The position numbers and the translations under genes are program-made. Of a stretch of DNA of 64,000 nt, positions 1 through 9,365 are shown piece after piece. Location of the stretch: positions 5,001 to 69,000 of the forward strand of contig JARUPY010000493.1 in NCBI GenBank assembly GCA_029817715.1, written 5' to 3'. The stretch comes from Melastoma dodecandrum (taxonomy: Eukaryota > Streptophyta > Magnoliopsida > Myrtales > Melastomataceae). Below the pieces are notes generated by a model that saw only the letters and a program-made list of their open reading frames with translations, did no database searches and was not told the DNA's origin. The first letter of the stretch is position 1. Every line of letters starts with the position of its first letter.

Positions 1-1132
1 GCATCTGTGACTGGAAGGATTTGGGTTTGTTGGGATCCCTCTCGTGTACAGGTGGACGTGGCTGATATTAACCCTCAGTGGGTGCATGTCAGGGTTACTT
101 TCATTGCGACAGGCGTATCTTTTCATATTACGTTTGTGTATGGTCTAAATGATGACACCGGTCGACGTTCTCTCTGGAGGTTCTTGCGTGAGGCTTCCAC
201 TCGATATGTTGGGGAGCCCTGGTGTGTTATTGGCGATATGAATGCTGTTCGGACACCGTATGAGCGGCAGGGTGGGGACTTGAGTTGGCATGGAGTGGAT
301 GAGGAGTTCGATGTTGCAGTCAGGGATGCGGAGTTAGTGGATCTTCGGTCTACCGGAGAGTTTTTCACATGGACGAATCGTAGGGATGATGCCATACTCC
401 GGAAGTTGGATAGGGTGATGGTGAACATGCGATGGTTGAGCGACTTCTCAGATTCTTTGGCCCGGTTTTTGGCTCCTGGTTGCTCGGATCATTCTCCCTG
501 CTTGGTGTGGCTCATACAGAGAACACATGGGTGCCGTGTACCGTTCAAGTTCTTTGAATTCTGGACGGAGCACCCACATTATGAGGGATTGGTTCGGCAG
601 GCGTGGTCAGAGAGGTATGATGGGCGACCTATGTTCCTGCTATACAGGAGGCTTGGTGCTCTTAAAGGGAAATTGAAACGGCTGAATCGGGATGAGATTG
701 GTGGGTTATCGACGCGGTTTGCCGAGGCGTGATCACATCTTGAGGAGGTCCAGTCTGAGTTGTTGGGCGAGGGCTCGCATGGTGAGGTTTCGTTTGTTGA
801 GCGGGCAGCCGCAACCAGATTTAATTATCTGGCTAGGCTGGAGGAAAGCATGTTGCGCCAGAAGGCCCGTGTCCGCTGGCTACAGCTCGGGGATCGGAAC
901 ACGGTCTATTTTTTCAGCATGATGAAGCGTCGCCATAACAGGAACGCCATTTTGTCGTTGACGAGGGATGACGGTGTGGTGTTGTCTGATCCGACGGAGG
1001 TGAGGGATGAGACTATCCGGTATTTCAACATGTTATTCACAGCGGTTCCGCGAACAGCACCGATTGATAGGGATATGATACGGGAGGTTTTATCTGGGAC
1101 TGTGTCGTCAGAGCAGTCTGTTGCCCTGGTGG
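1..1132 (+). pseudogene. LINE ORF2 fragment (endonuclease and linker), unit 1
   Basis: The left window edge cuts into a non-LTR retrotransposon ORF2. The frame encodes the middle and C-terminal part of an APE-type endonuclease: GDMNAVRTPYER near residue 76 of the visible frame, FTWTNRRD, RKLDRVMVN and the catalytic SDHSP motif, followed by the linker before reverse transcriptase. It aligns at offset 5173 with the L-A copy and is almost identical to it. An in-frame TGA at 730-732 replaces a CGA present in the other copy (a CpG-type C to T change). At 1131-1132 the L-A sequence stops abruptly and an unrelated sequence continues in frame, so the reverse transcriptase is absent. It is not a functional enzyme. 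The family identification is firm. Confidence 0.93.
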
Positions 1133-1748
1133 ATAAAGGCAAGGGGGTCTGTACTATGGATGTCACAGCTGAGGATTGCGAAGACCCCGATTTCTGGAAG
1201 GAACTTGGATACTGTGAGCAGCTGGTTGGTAGCAGCAGCAAGGCCCAGCCTCTGGGGATGATGGGAACCGAATCCTACCATGCAGATCCAGACCTTCGTG
1301 GGGAGGATACGGATGATACGGACTCGAGCTCGGAGGACTGGGCTCCGGAAGCGGACTCAACGGACTACAAGAACTGGAGCAACTTGCTGATGAAGCCTCC
1401 TACGGCACCTAGCCGGTCAGCTGGGAGACTGGCTGGGAAGAGCCCTCGTGGTCAACCCTCTCTTTAGTAAATAGTTTATAACCTTATCCCTGCAAACATT
1501 GGACAGGTTGTTGGCACTTGTTCCCTTTATGGTAGCCTATGCTGTTATTCGGCATGGGCTGGATCGCTTGGGCTTAGGCTAGAACAGCCTATATGGTAGT
1601 TAAAATGGGCATAGAATAGGTTATTTTTTTGATACGGTTCTGGGCTCTAGGTTACCATCACATATAGGCAGTTAGACGTGCCTTCAGAACCATGTAACTA
1701 GTTTTTCTGGTTGCCCTCAATGAAAATTACCTTAACCAAAAAAAAAAA
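1131..1748 (+). mobile_element. LINE-like 3' tail L-B, copy 1, with A-run
   Basis: This segment is joined to the L-A fragment at a GG microhomology. It holds the end of an open frame (to TAG at about 1465-1467), a 3' untranslated region of about 270 bp ending TTACCTTAACC, and an A-run of 11 at 1738-1748. The encoded tail is acidic (DLRGEDTDDTDSSSEDW) and ends in a basic, serine-rich stretch. I do not recognise it. It could be the C-terminus of a third ORF from another LINE subfamily. The frame reads through from the L-A fragment, making a chimeric open frame 760-1467. A second copy at 1797-2419 starts at the same base and differs at roughly ten positions. Confidence 0.75.
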
Positions 1749-1776
1749 CCCTTAACCCTAAACCCTAAACCCTGAA
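1749..1776 (+). repeat. telomere-like repeat spacer 1
   Basis: About four degenerate CCCTAAA-type units (CCCTTAA, CCCTAAA, CCCTAAA, CCCTGAA) follow the A-run of L-B copy 1 directly. About 20 bp of unassigned sequence (1777-1796) separates them from L-B copy 2. Confidence 0.9.
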
Positions 1777-1796
1777 GGTAAGGGTACGCCCAGGGG

Positions 1797-2419
1797 GGAT
1801 AAAGGCAAGGGGGTCTGTACTATGGATGTCACAGCTGAGGATTGGGAAGACCCAGATTTCTGGAAGGAACTTGGATACTGTGAGCAGCTGGTTGGTAGCA
1901 GCAGCAAGGCCCAGCCTCTGGGGATGATGGGAACCGAATCCTACCATGCAGATCCAGACCTTCGTGGGGAGGATACGGATGATACGGACTCGAGCTCGGA
2001 GGACTGGGCTCCGGAAGCGGACTCAACGGACTACAAGGACTGGAGCAACTTGCTGATGAAGCCTCCTACGGCACCTAGCCGGTCAGCTGGGAGACTGGCT
2101 GGGAAGAGCCCTCGTGGTCAACCCTCTCTTTAGTAAATAGTTTATAACCTTATCCCTGCAAACATTGGACAGGTTGTTGGCACTTGTTCCATTTATGGTA
2201 GCCTATGCTGTTATTCGGCATGGGCTGGATCGCTTGGGCTTAGGCTAGAACAGCCCATATGGTAGTTAAAATGGGCATAGAATAGGTTATTTTTTTGATA
2301 CGGTTCTGGGCTCTAGGTTACCATCACGTATAGGCAGTTAGACGTGCCTTCAGAACCATGTAACTAGTTTTTCTGGTTGCCCTCAATCTAATTTACCTTA
2401 ACCAAAAAAAAAAAAAAAA
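1797..2419 (+). mobile_element. LINE-like 3' tail L-B, copy 2, with A-run
   Basis: This is a second L-B copy, starting at the same GGATAAAGG point as copy 1 and ending in the same 3' untranslated region and an A-run of 16 (2404-2419). It encodes the same acidic frame (1822-2133, 103 codons from its first ATG). The few bases before the A-run differ between copies (CAATGAAAATTACC versus CAATCTAATTTACC), which suggests separate insertion events rather than one local duplication. Two copies sharing one 5' end could also mean the source RNA really begins there. Confidence 0.75.
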
Positions 2420-2499
2420 CCCTAACCCTAAGCCCTAAGCCCTAAGCCTTAAGCCCTAAACCCTAAACCCTAAAACCCTAAACCCTAAACCTTAAACCC
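2420..2499 (+). repeat. telomere-like repeat spacer 2 with CCCTAAG variants
   Basis: About 80 bp of CCCTAAA-type repeats. The part next to the A-run contains several CCCTAAG and CCTTAAG variant units and the distal part is mostly canonical CCCTAAA. The repeat is in register with the preceding A-run. Confidence 0.95.
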
Positions 2500-3089
2500 G
2501 TTTTTCAAGTTTCTCTCTCTAAGGGGGAGCATCTCTCTCTAGAGATTTGGGGAGCGGAACTTTGACCGGCCGCCACGGGGGCGTTCGGTCTCTGTTCGGA
2601 GTGGGTAAGGTGTCATTGGATTCGACATTCCGAGAGCTTTCTAACAACATATTGTGCATTTTTATCGGAGCAACGGTTGGGGAGTTATCGGCGTTCAAAG
2701 TTTCGGTTGTCCCGGGAGGGGGGCCTCGGCCAGTCCGGCACTTTGACCGGAGTTTCTGGATTCATTCTGTCTCCAATTGGGGTGTATTATATATTGTTAG
2801 ACTCGTCTTCTCAAGGCGGATCTACTGATATATTGTGGGTTTGGGGTGGAGCATACTGCCGGAAGATATCAACGGTGAAAGTTGCGGGGGCTACCCGATC
2901 TTCGCCCATATTTGACTGCAGATCCCGACTTCACAATACCTCCGTTTGAGCCGTCGTCTTCTTCATTGCATTCCTCGTGTCGAGAGCTTTCTTTTGATAT
3001 ATTGTGAGTCCGTTTTTGAGCACCGGAGTGGCGGCTAGAGGCGTCGGAAAGGGGACGGCGGCGGAGGAAGGCGGCTAGGGTTCCAGGTG

Positions 3090-3500
3090 CCACGTCAGCA
3101 GCCGCGTCAGCGGCCACGTCAGCGGACACGTCATCAGCCACGTCAGCATAGAGCACATTCAGCAGCGCCACGTCATCAGGTGACGTCATCAGATGACGTC
3201 AGCAGATCGGGTCGGGCTTCAGATGGGCCGGAATGTGGGCCCGGTTGGTGGGCCGGTTGGTGGGCCCGGAGTGGGCCGGGTGAGTGGGCCCGGAAGGTGG
3301 GCCAGGAGTTGGCCAGCCGCCTGCCGGTCAACGGCGTCAACAGCCGGTCAACGGCTCCACCAGCCGGTCAATGCCGGCGGTCAACGAAATTCCGGCCAAC
3401 CGGCCGTTCAGGCTGACCGGTCCACCCAGACTGGTTCAGTCCGGTTCGGTCAGGCCGAGCCGGTCCGGTCCGGCCAGACCGGTCAACGCCGGTCAACGGC
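3090..3500 (+). promoter_or_regulatory. GC-rich LINE 5' region packed with plant promoter motifs
   Basis: The sequence shows CACGTCAGC-like repeats (3090-3180), two TGACGTCA palindromes (3181-3188 and 3194-3201), seven TGGGCC motifs (3224, 3236, 3249, 3261, 3272, 3285, 3298) at 11-13 bp spacing, then several GGTCAACG/GGTCAAT repeats (3325-3500) whose complement contains the TTGAC W-box core. TGACGTCA is a bZIP site, TGGGCC is the site II (TCP) motif, and TTGACC binds WRKY factors. That this is the internal promoter of the LINE is inference from position and motif density. Confidence 0.5.
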
Positions 3501-3569
3501 CCGCCGGCGACTTTTCTGCAGACTTCCTATGCTCCGGGGCCTTCTTTTGGGGTGATTCCGGCGTCAGAT

Positions 3570-4967
3570 ATGGCTGGCTTTGACAGTGATTTGCCTTCTA
3601 AATCTTTTGTTGAGGCTGTTCGGTCTTCCCGCCCGGAAGTGAAGCGAGTTGAGGTGGCTTTCGGTTCTGATGGGAGCCTGATCATGCCGTCAGAGGTGGC
3701 GGAGGAGGGTATCCGCCTATGGAAGAATTCTCTTATTGGATATATCATTGGTCGTCGTCTGCCTATTGAGGTTATTAGCAGGACGGCTCGCCTCCTTTGG
3801 AACAAACAGGGCCTTGTGGATGTATGCGGAGTAGGACCTGGTATGTTTCTTATGCGGTTTGATTCTGACGAATCTTTTGATGCTATCTTGGAGCGAAGTG
3901 ACTGGCACATTGTTGGTATTCCGATGGTGCTTCGGCGTTGGACTCCTGGCACTTCTATGGAGGCATTTGAGCCGAAGCTCCTTCCTTTATGGGTCAGATT
4001 GCAGAATATTCCTGTTGAGTTCTTTCATTGGAACGGAGTGCAGTATATCGCGAGTGGCTTGGGAGTTCCTCTGCGCATTGATGCTAGGTCCTTTTCTCGA
4101 GGCAGTGTGGGCAGTGCTAGGGTGCAGATTGAGTTTGATGCCTCGTTGGAGCTGCGCCAGTCTCTGAGGATTACTGATGTAGAGGGCCTGAGTCGGGAAA
4201 TTCAGATTGCTTATGAATTTCGGCCGCCGCGCTGTCAGTCCTGCTGTGTATTTGGCCATGGTTTTGAGCGTTGTCCACAGAATCCGGAGGCGGCTACTCG
4301 TACTGCCAAGCCAGTGGATAGGAGGTCTAGGAGGACTCGTGTACAGAGGCGGGCTGCTGTGGAGTCTCGAGATGGATTCATGGATGCGGGTGCTCCGGGG
4401 ACCCGTGTGCCCGGGCCGCAGCTTACTCCACCTATTCCCAGGGTACCAGAGGTGATTGAACGCTCAGTAAATGCCTTTCAGGCATTACAGGATGCTGATG
4501 AGGAGGGAGAGATACGGCCTGATATCACGATTGGAGAGGAGGGTGTTGCTGGGGTAGAATTGGTACACGACCTTGGAGATATGGATGCATTGGGAGACCC
4601 CTCTCGTGCTATTGTTCTGTATGAGGGACAGACGGATCTGACTGATGTTACCCCGTCGGAGGAGGAGCGACTAGATGCTCTGGCACTCACTGTTGTTACT
4701 GAGCTTCCATCTGATAAGGGGAAGCAGCAGGTTGTACAGGCTGGGTCTTCTGAGTCCTTGGGTAGTTGTGCTCTGAACAAGGAGAAATCCTTGAGTTCTG
4801 ATTTTTATGCGGACATGTGTGCTTATGGAGATGATACTGCTGATGCTGATTCTCGTCCTCCGTCCAAGTTGACGAAGAAAGAGAAGAAAAAGGAAAAGCA
4901 GGCTAAGCAGATTCAGGAGGCGCTGCCACTGGTGCCTTCTGGGAGGCCCCGAGGGGCTTTTAGGTGA
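3570..4967 (+). CDS. LINE L-A ORF1: DUF4283-like, zinc-knuckle RNA-binding protein
   Basis: The frame is intact, about 465 residues, using the ATG at 3570 (upstream codons of the open frame lack an ATG). The N-terminal half (about residues 15-185) has the DUF4283 pattern of plant retrotransposon proteins: LIGYIIGRRLP, then a MFLMRFDS strand, RSDWHIVGIPMVLRRW, LPLWVRLQNIPVEF. A CCHC zinc knuckle follows (CQSCCVFGHGFERC, about residues 221-234). The C-terminal half is acidic and low in structure and ends in a lysine-rich segment (KLTKKEKKKEKQAKQ). ORF1 proteins of LINEs coat their own RNA and take it to the nucleus. ORF2 starts 11 nt after its stop, so ORF2 translation probably depends on reinitiation or coupling. 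It is the only complete LINE ORF1 in the window. Confidence 0.9.
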   Translation: MAGFDSDLPSKSFVEAVRSSRPEVKRVEVAFGSDGSLIMPSEVAEEGIRLWKNSLIGYIIGRRLPIEVISRTARLLWNKQGLVDVCGVGPGMFLMRFDSDESFDAILERSDWHIVGIPMVLRRWTPGTSMEAFEPKLLPLWVRLQNIPVEFFHWNGVQYIASGLGVPLRIDARSFSRGSVGSARVQIEFDASLELRQSLRITDVEGLSREIQIAYEFRPPRCQSCCVFGHGFERCPQNPEAATRTAKPVDRRSRRTRVQRRAAVESRDGFMDAGAPGTRVPGPQLTPPIPRVPEVIERSVNAFQALQDADEEGEIRPDITIGEEGVAGVELVHDLGDMDALGDPSRAIVLYEGQTDLTDVTPSEEERLDALALTVVTELPSDKGKQQVVQAGSSESLGSCALNKEKSLSSDFYADMCAYGDDTADADSRPPSKLTKKEKKKEKQAKQIQEALPLVPSGRPRGAFR

Positions 4968-4978
4968 TTTGTTGATTT

Positions 4979-7900
4979 ATGATGATGCCTATGTTCGGAG
5001 CGTGGAACGTGCGCGGCTTCAATGACCCCTTACATGTCAGCGAGGTTCGCAGGCTCATTTCCATTCATAGGTTATCTTTGTTTGCTCTTCTTGAGACTAG
5101 GGTGCGGGCTTCGGTTGAATCGCGGAGTCAGAGTGCGTTTTTATCTTCTTGGAGATATGTAGTTGCCCATGGTGCATCTGTGACTGGAAGGATTTGGGTT
5201 TGTTGGGATCCCTCTCGTGTACAGGTGGACGTGGCTGATATTAACCCTCAGTGGGTGCATGTCAGGGTTACTTTCATTGCGACAGGCGTATCTTTTCAGA
5301 TTACATTTGTGTATGGTCTGAATGATGCCACCGGTCGACGTTCTCTCTGGAGGTTCTTGCGTGAGGCTTCCACTCGATATGTTGGGGAGCCCTGGTGTGT
5401 TATTGGCGATATGAATGCTGTTCGGACACCGTATGAGCGGCAGGGTGGGGACTTGAGTTGGCATGGAGTGGATGAGGAGTTCGATGTTGCAGTCAGGGAT
5501 GCGGAGTTAGAGGATCTTCGGTCTACCGGAGAGTTTTTCACATGGACGAATCGTAGGGATGATGCCATACTCCGGAAGTTGGATAGGGTGATGGTGAACA
5601 TGCGATGGTTGAGCGACTTCTCAGATTCTTTGGCCCGGTTTTTGGCTCCTGGTTGCTCGGATCATTCTCCCTGCTTGGTGTGGCTCATGCAGAGAACACA
5701 GGGGTGCCGTGTACCGTTCAAGTTCTTTGAATTCTGGACGGAGCACCCACATTATGAGGGATTGGTTCGGCAGGCGTGGTCCGAGAGGTATGATGGGCGG
5801 CCTATGTTCCTGCTATACAGGAGGCTTGGTGCTCTTAAAGGGAAATTGAAGCGGCTGAATCGGGATGAGCTTGGTGGGTTATCGACGCGGGTTGGCGAGG
5901 CGCGATCACATCTTGAGGAGGTCCAGTATGAGTTGTTGGGCGAGGGCTCGCATGGTGAGGTTTCGTTTGTTGAGCGGGTTGCCGCAACCAGATTTAATTA
6001 TCTGGTTAGGCTGGAGGAAAGCATGTTGCGCCAGAAGGCCCGTGTCCGCTGGCTACAGCTCGGGGATCGGAACACAGTCTATTTTTTCAGCATGATGAAG
6101 CGTCGCCATAACAGGAACGCCATTTTGTCGTTGACGAGGGATGACGGTGTGGTGTTGTCTGATCCGACGGAGGTGAGGGATGAGACTATCCGGTATTTCA
6201 GCATGTTATTCACAGCGGTTCCGCGAACAACACCGATTGATAGGGATATGATACGGGAGGTTTTATCTGGGACTGTGTCGTCAGAGCAGTCTGTTGCCCT
6301 GGTGGCCCCTGTTTCTGTGGAGGAAGTGCGCAAGGCGATGTTTCAGCTTGGTCGTCCCAAGGCACCTGGACCGGATGGATATACGGCAGAGTTCTTCAAG
6401 GGATCCTGGGAGGTTGTGGGAGCGCTGGTTACGGAGGCAGTGCAGGATCTTTTTACTCGGGGTCGTCTTCTTCGTGAGGCGAATACCACTATTATATCGC
6501 CCATTCCGAAGAAAGCGAATCCGACGGCACTAACAGATTTCAGGCCTATCTCGTGTTGTAACACGGTGTACAAGTGTATTACTCGTATCTGGCGACGCGA
6601 GTTAGGGAGGTGCTTCCTGGTATCATAGGTTCTGAGCAGTCGGCGTTTATACCTGGACGACGCATTGTGGATAACATTATGGTAGCACACGAGATCATTA
6701 GGGGCTATCATACGGAGAGGAGTCCCCCGCGGTGTGCATTGAAGATTGATATCCGTAAGGCATATGACTCGGTCGAGTGGGATTTCTTACGGGCGGTACT
6801 GGAGTGTTTCGGTTTTCCGAGTTCGTTCATCTGGCTCATCATGGAGTGTGTAACTACGGCCAGATTCTCTATCAGCATTAACGGGGAGCTACAGGGTTTT
6901 TTCAGTAGTTCCAGGGGCCTTCGTCAGGGATGCCCTTTGTCGCCGTATCTCTTTGTGATGGTCATGGAAGTATTATCTGGCATGTTGAGGAAGACTGCGG
7001 AGACATCTGATTTTGGATTTCATTCTCGTTGTCGGAAGGTACGATTGTCTCACTTATGTTTTGCGGATGATCTTCTCATTTTCTCTTGTGGGAGACCTTC
7101 GTCGGTGCGTTGTGTATTGGAGACATTATCTAGATTCGGGGATCAATCTGGATTGAGGATAAGCGCACAAAAGAGTGAGATCTTCTTTGGTGGAGTCTCG
7201 GGGGATGTGCAGGCGCAGATCTTGGCTGACTCTGGTTTTGTACGGGGGGAGCTACCGGTTAGGTATCTTGGAGTGCCCCTTATTACGAGGAGGCTAACCT
7301 CGGAGGATTGTTCGCCGTTAGTGGATGCTATTGCTAGCAGGATTTGCCACTGGACGAGTAGACATTTATCGTATGCTGGGAGGCTACAGCTAGTGAGCTC
7401 GGTACTATTCGCAACTCAGACGTACTGGTCGTCTATATTTCCACTACCGATGTCGGTTTGCAAGCGGCTGGAGCAGCTCATGTCGCGATTTTTGTGGTCG
7501 GGTCCATCGATGGACCACCACAAGGCAAAGGTAGCTTGGCAAACAGTGTGCAGGCCAAAGGAGCAGGGAGGGCTTGGCCTTAAGCGGGTCACAGAGTGGA
7601 ACCGAGCGGCGATGCTGAAGCACATTTGGCACCTCTTATCGGACCCAGAGGACTCAGTATGGGCTCGCTGGGCTAGGACGTATCTCTTGAGGGGAGAATC
7701 CTTTTGGCAGGCTCGGCAGCCGGATAGGTGCTCCTGGATCTGGAGACGACTACTGACACTGAGGCACCTTGTTCGACGACTCATTTCCTGGCGCATGGGG
7801 GATGGCAGCAGGATTTCTTTCTGGTTTGACACGTGGTCCCCATTGGGTCCTTTGGTGGATATCTTTGGGCGTGAGGATGTCGAGCGCTCCAGGATCCCTT

Positions 7901-8580
7901 CTAGGATCTCAGTGGCGGATTTCTTTGCTGATTCGAATTGGCGGAGCTACATTGAGGGAGGTGATGTGCGTATTCATCGGCATCGGCGAGCGTGCTTTGA
8001 CAGATTGCGCGAGCTGCTACCTGCCGGTTGTTATCCATTATCAGGTACTTCTGATCGGGTTATCTGGTCTTTACGTCCTGATGGAGATTTTACTATCGCC
8101 TCTGCATGAAGACATATCCGTAAGGATCACCAGGTTGTTCCTTGGGCTAGTTTTATCTGGGCTAAGGGTATGTTGCCGCAGTTCTCGTTCATCCTATGGT
8201 TGGCAGTTCAGGGAAGGCTATACACTTCCGACATGCTATTCAGCCTAGGGGTTTCGTCTTCATCTATATGTGCACTTTGTGGTTCGAGGCGAGAGAGGTT
8301 AGACCACATTTTCTTTACATGCAGCTATTCAGCGGATGTTTGGTTGTATACTGTTGGTCGGGATGTTGCGCCGAACATTCCACGAAGGTGGTCTGCTATA
8401 ACTGAGTTGTTGTTCTCGCCGGCTGGGGTCACACTTCGAAGGCGTCTATCTTTTGTTCGGATGCTGGGAGGATGCGTTTATTACCTATGGATAGAACGGA
8501 ACAAGCGCAGGGCCGGCGAGCGTCGGCTTCCTCCTAGGACACTTGCCTCACTTATTCTTTCCTCGCTACCTCGGTCGTAG
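4979..8580 (+). pseudogene. LINE L-A ORF2: endonuclease-reverse transcriptase-zf-RVT, two lesions
   Basis: This is the replicase of the element, about 1200 codons from ATG 4979. The APE-type endonuclease comes first (WNVRGFND, LLETRV, GDMNAV, SDHSP). Reverse transcriptase follows (RPISCCNTVYKC, SAFIPGRRI, GLRQGCPLSPYLF, catalytic FADD at about 7061-7072), then a C-terminal region with the zf-RVT cysteine/histidine pattern (CALCGSRRERLDHIFFTC). Two lesions separate it from an intact gene: loss of one base near 6589 shifts the frame, and a TGA at 8107-8109 sits where related copies have a sense codon, after which the same frame stays open to 8580. Protein similarity to L-C ORF2 is clear throughout. 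The endonuclease should nick the target and the reverse transcriptase should prime on it (target-primed reverse transcription). Confidence 0.93.
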
Positions 8581-8714
8581 TGTGATACTTTATTTGGTTA
8601 CGTATTTGGTATATGTAGCTATGGTGTTGTGGTGTTGATTTCCGGGGGTATGCCCCTATGATCTTTGTACAGATTTTTATTGGGTTATAGAGTATTACTT
8701 ATCCAAAAAAAAAA

Positions 8715-8788
8715 CCCCTAAACCCTAAACCCTAAACCCTAAATCCTAAACCCTAAACCCTAAACCCTAAACCCTAAACCCTAAACCC
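8715..8788 (+). repeat. telomere-like repeat spacer 3
   Basis: About ten CCCTAAA units, nearly all canonical, follow the A-run of L-A directly. The array is then interrupted by another LINE tail beginning within a GGAA microhomology. Confidence 0.96.
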
Positions 8789-9012
8789 TGGAACAAGCGC
8801 AGGGCTGGCGAGCGTTTGCTTTCTCCTAGGACACTTGCCTCACTTATTCTTTCGTCGCTACCTCGGTCGTAGTGTGATACTTTATTTGCTTACGTATTTG
8901 GTATACGTAGATATGGTGTTGTGGTGTTGATTTCCGGGGGTATGCCCCTGTGATCTTTGTACAGATTTTTTATTGGGTTATAAAGTATTACTTATCAAAA
9001 AAAAAAAAAAAA
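8789..9012 (+). mobile_element. severely 5'-truncated L-A copy (about 208 bp plus A-run)
   Basis: This sequence repeats the last ~80 bp of L-A ORF2 and the whole 3' untranslated region with a handful of differences, ending CTTATC and an A-run of 16 (8997-9012). It sits between two telomere-repeat blocks, so it is a dead-on-arrival insertion into, or onto the end of, telomeric repeats. This is the clearest single junction pair in the array: CCCTAAA on the 5' side, A-run then CCCTAAA on the 3' side. Confidence 0.93.
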
Positions 9013-9137
9013 CCCCTAAACCCTAAACCCTAAACCCTAAACCCTGAACCCTGAACCCTGAACCCTGAACCCTGAACCCTGAACCCTGAACCCTGAACCC
9101 TAAAACCCTAAACCCTAAACCCTAAACCCTGAACCCC
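9013..9137 (+). repeat. telomere-like repeat spacer 4 with a CCCTGAA block
   Basis: About 17 units. After four canonical CCCTAAA units there are eight consecutive CCCTGAA variants, then canonical units again and one further CCCTGAA at the distal edge. A homogeneous block of one variant suggests local expansion by slippage or unequal exchange, as is seen in proximal telomere regions. Confidence 0.96.
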
Positions 9138-9365
9138 AAGGGGGACTCATTTGCAATAATTTTTCCTCTCTCTAAAATTCTCTCCCTTCTCTCTACGAAT
9201 TCCGTTTCCCGCTCGTTGGGTTTCCTTGCGCGGCTTGTTGGGCTGCTGGTCGGCACCTCGCCGGCGGAAGCATCCCCGTAACGGGTAGCCGGCATTGTGG
9301 TAAGCCCTCTGGAGCAGAGCGTAGCGCTTGCCGTAGACCCCTCATGGGGTCTCTCTGAGGGGACC

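Larger units (their letters stand above)
2501..8714 (+). mobile_element. near full-length L1-type LINE, family L-A
   Basis: A LINE with a 5' region of about 1.07 kb, ORF1 (3570-4967), ORF2 (4979-8580), a short 3' untranslated region of 124 bp ending TATTACTTATCC, and an A-run of 10 (8705-8714). Telomere-like repeats lie immediately on both sides. No ordinary target-site duplication is recognisable, because both flanks are telomeric repeats. ORF2 carries one frameshift and one nonsense change, so this copy is recently dead. Unit 1 (1-1132) and unit 4 (8789-9012) belong to the same family and are nearly identical to it, so the family was active recently. This family has no third ORF. Confidence 0.93.

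Noticed and set aside
7416..7832. Minus-strand 138-codon frame inside L-A ORF2
   Set aside because: It is a shadow of the plus-strand reverse transcriptase region with no independent motif.
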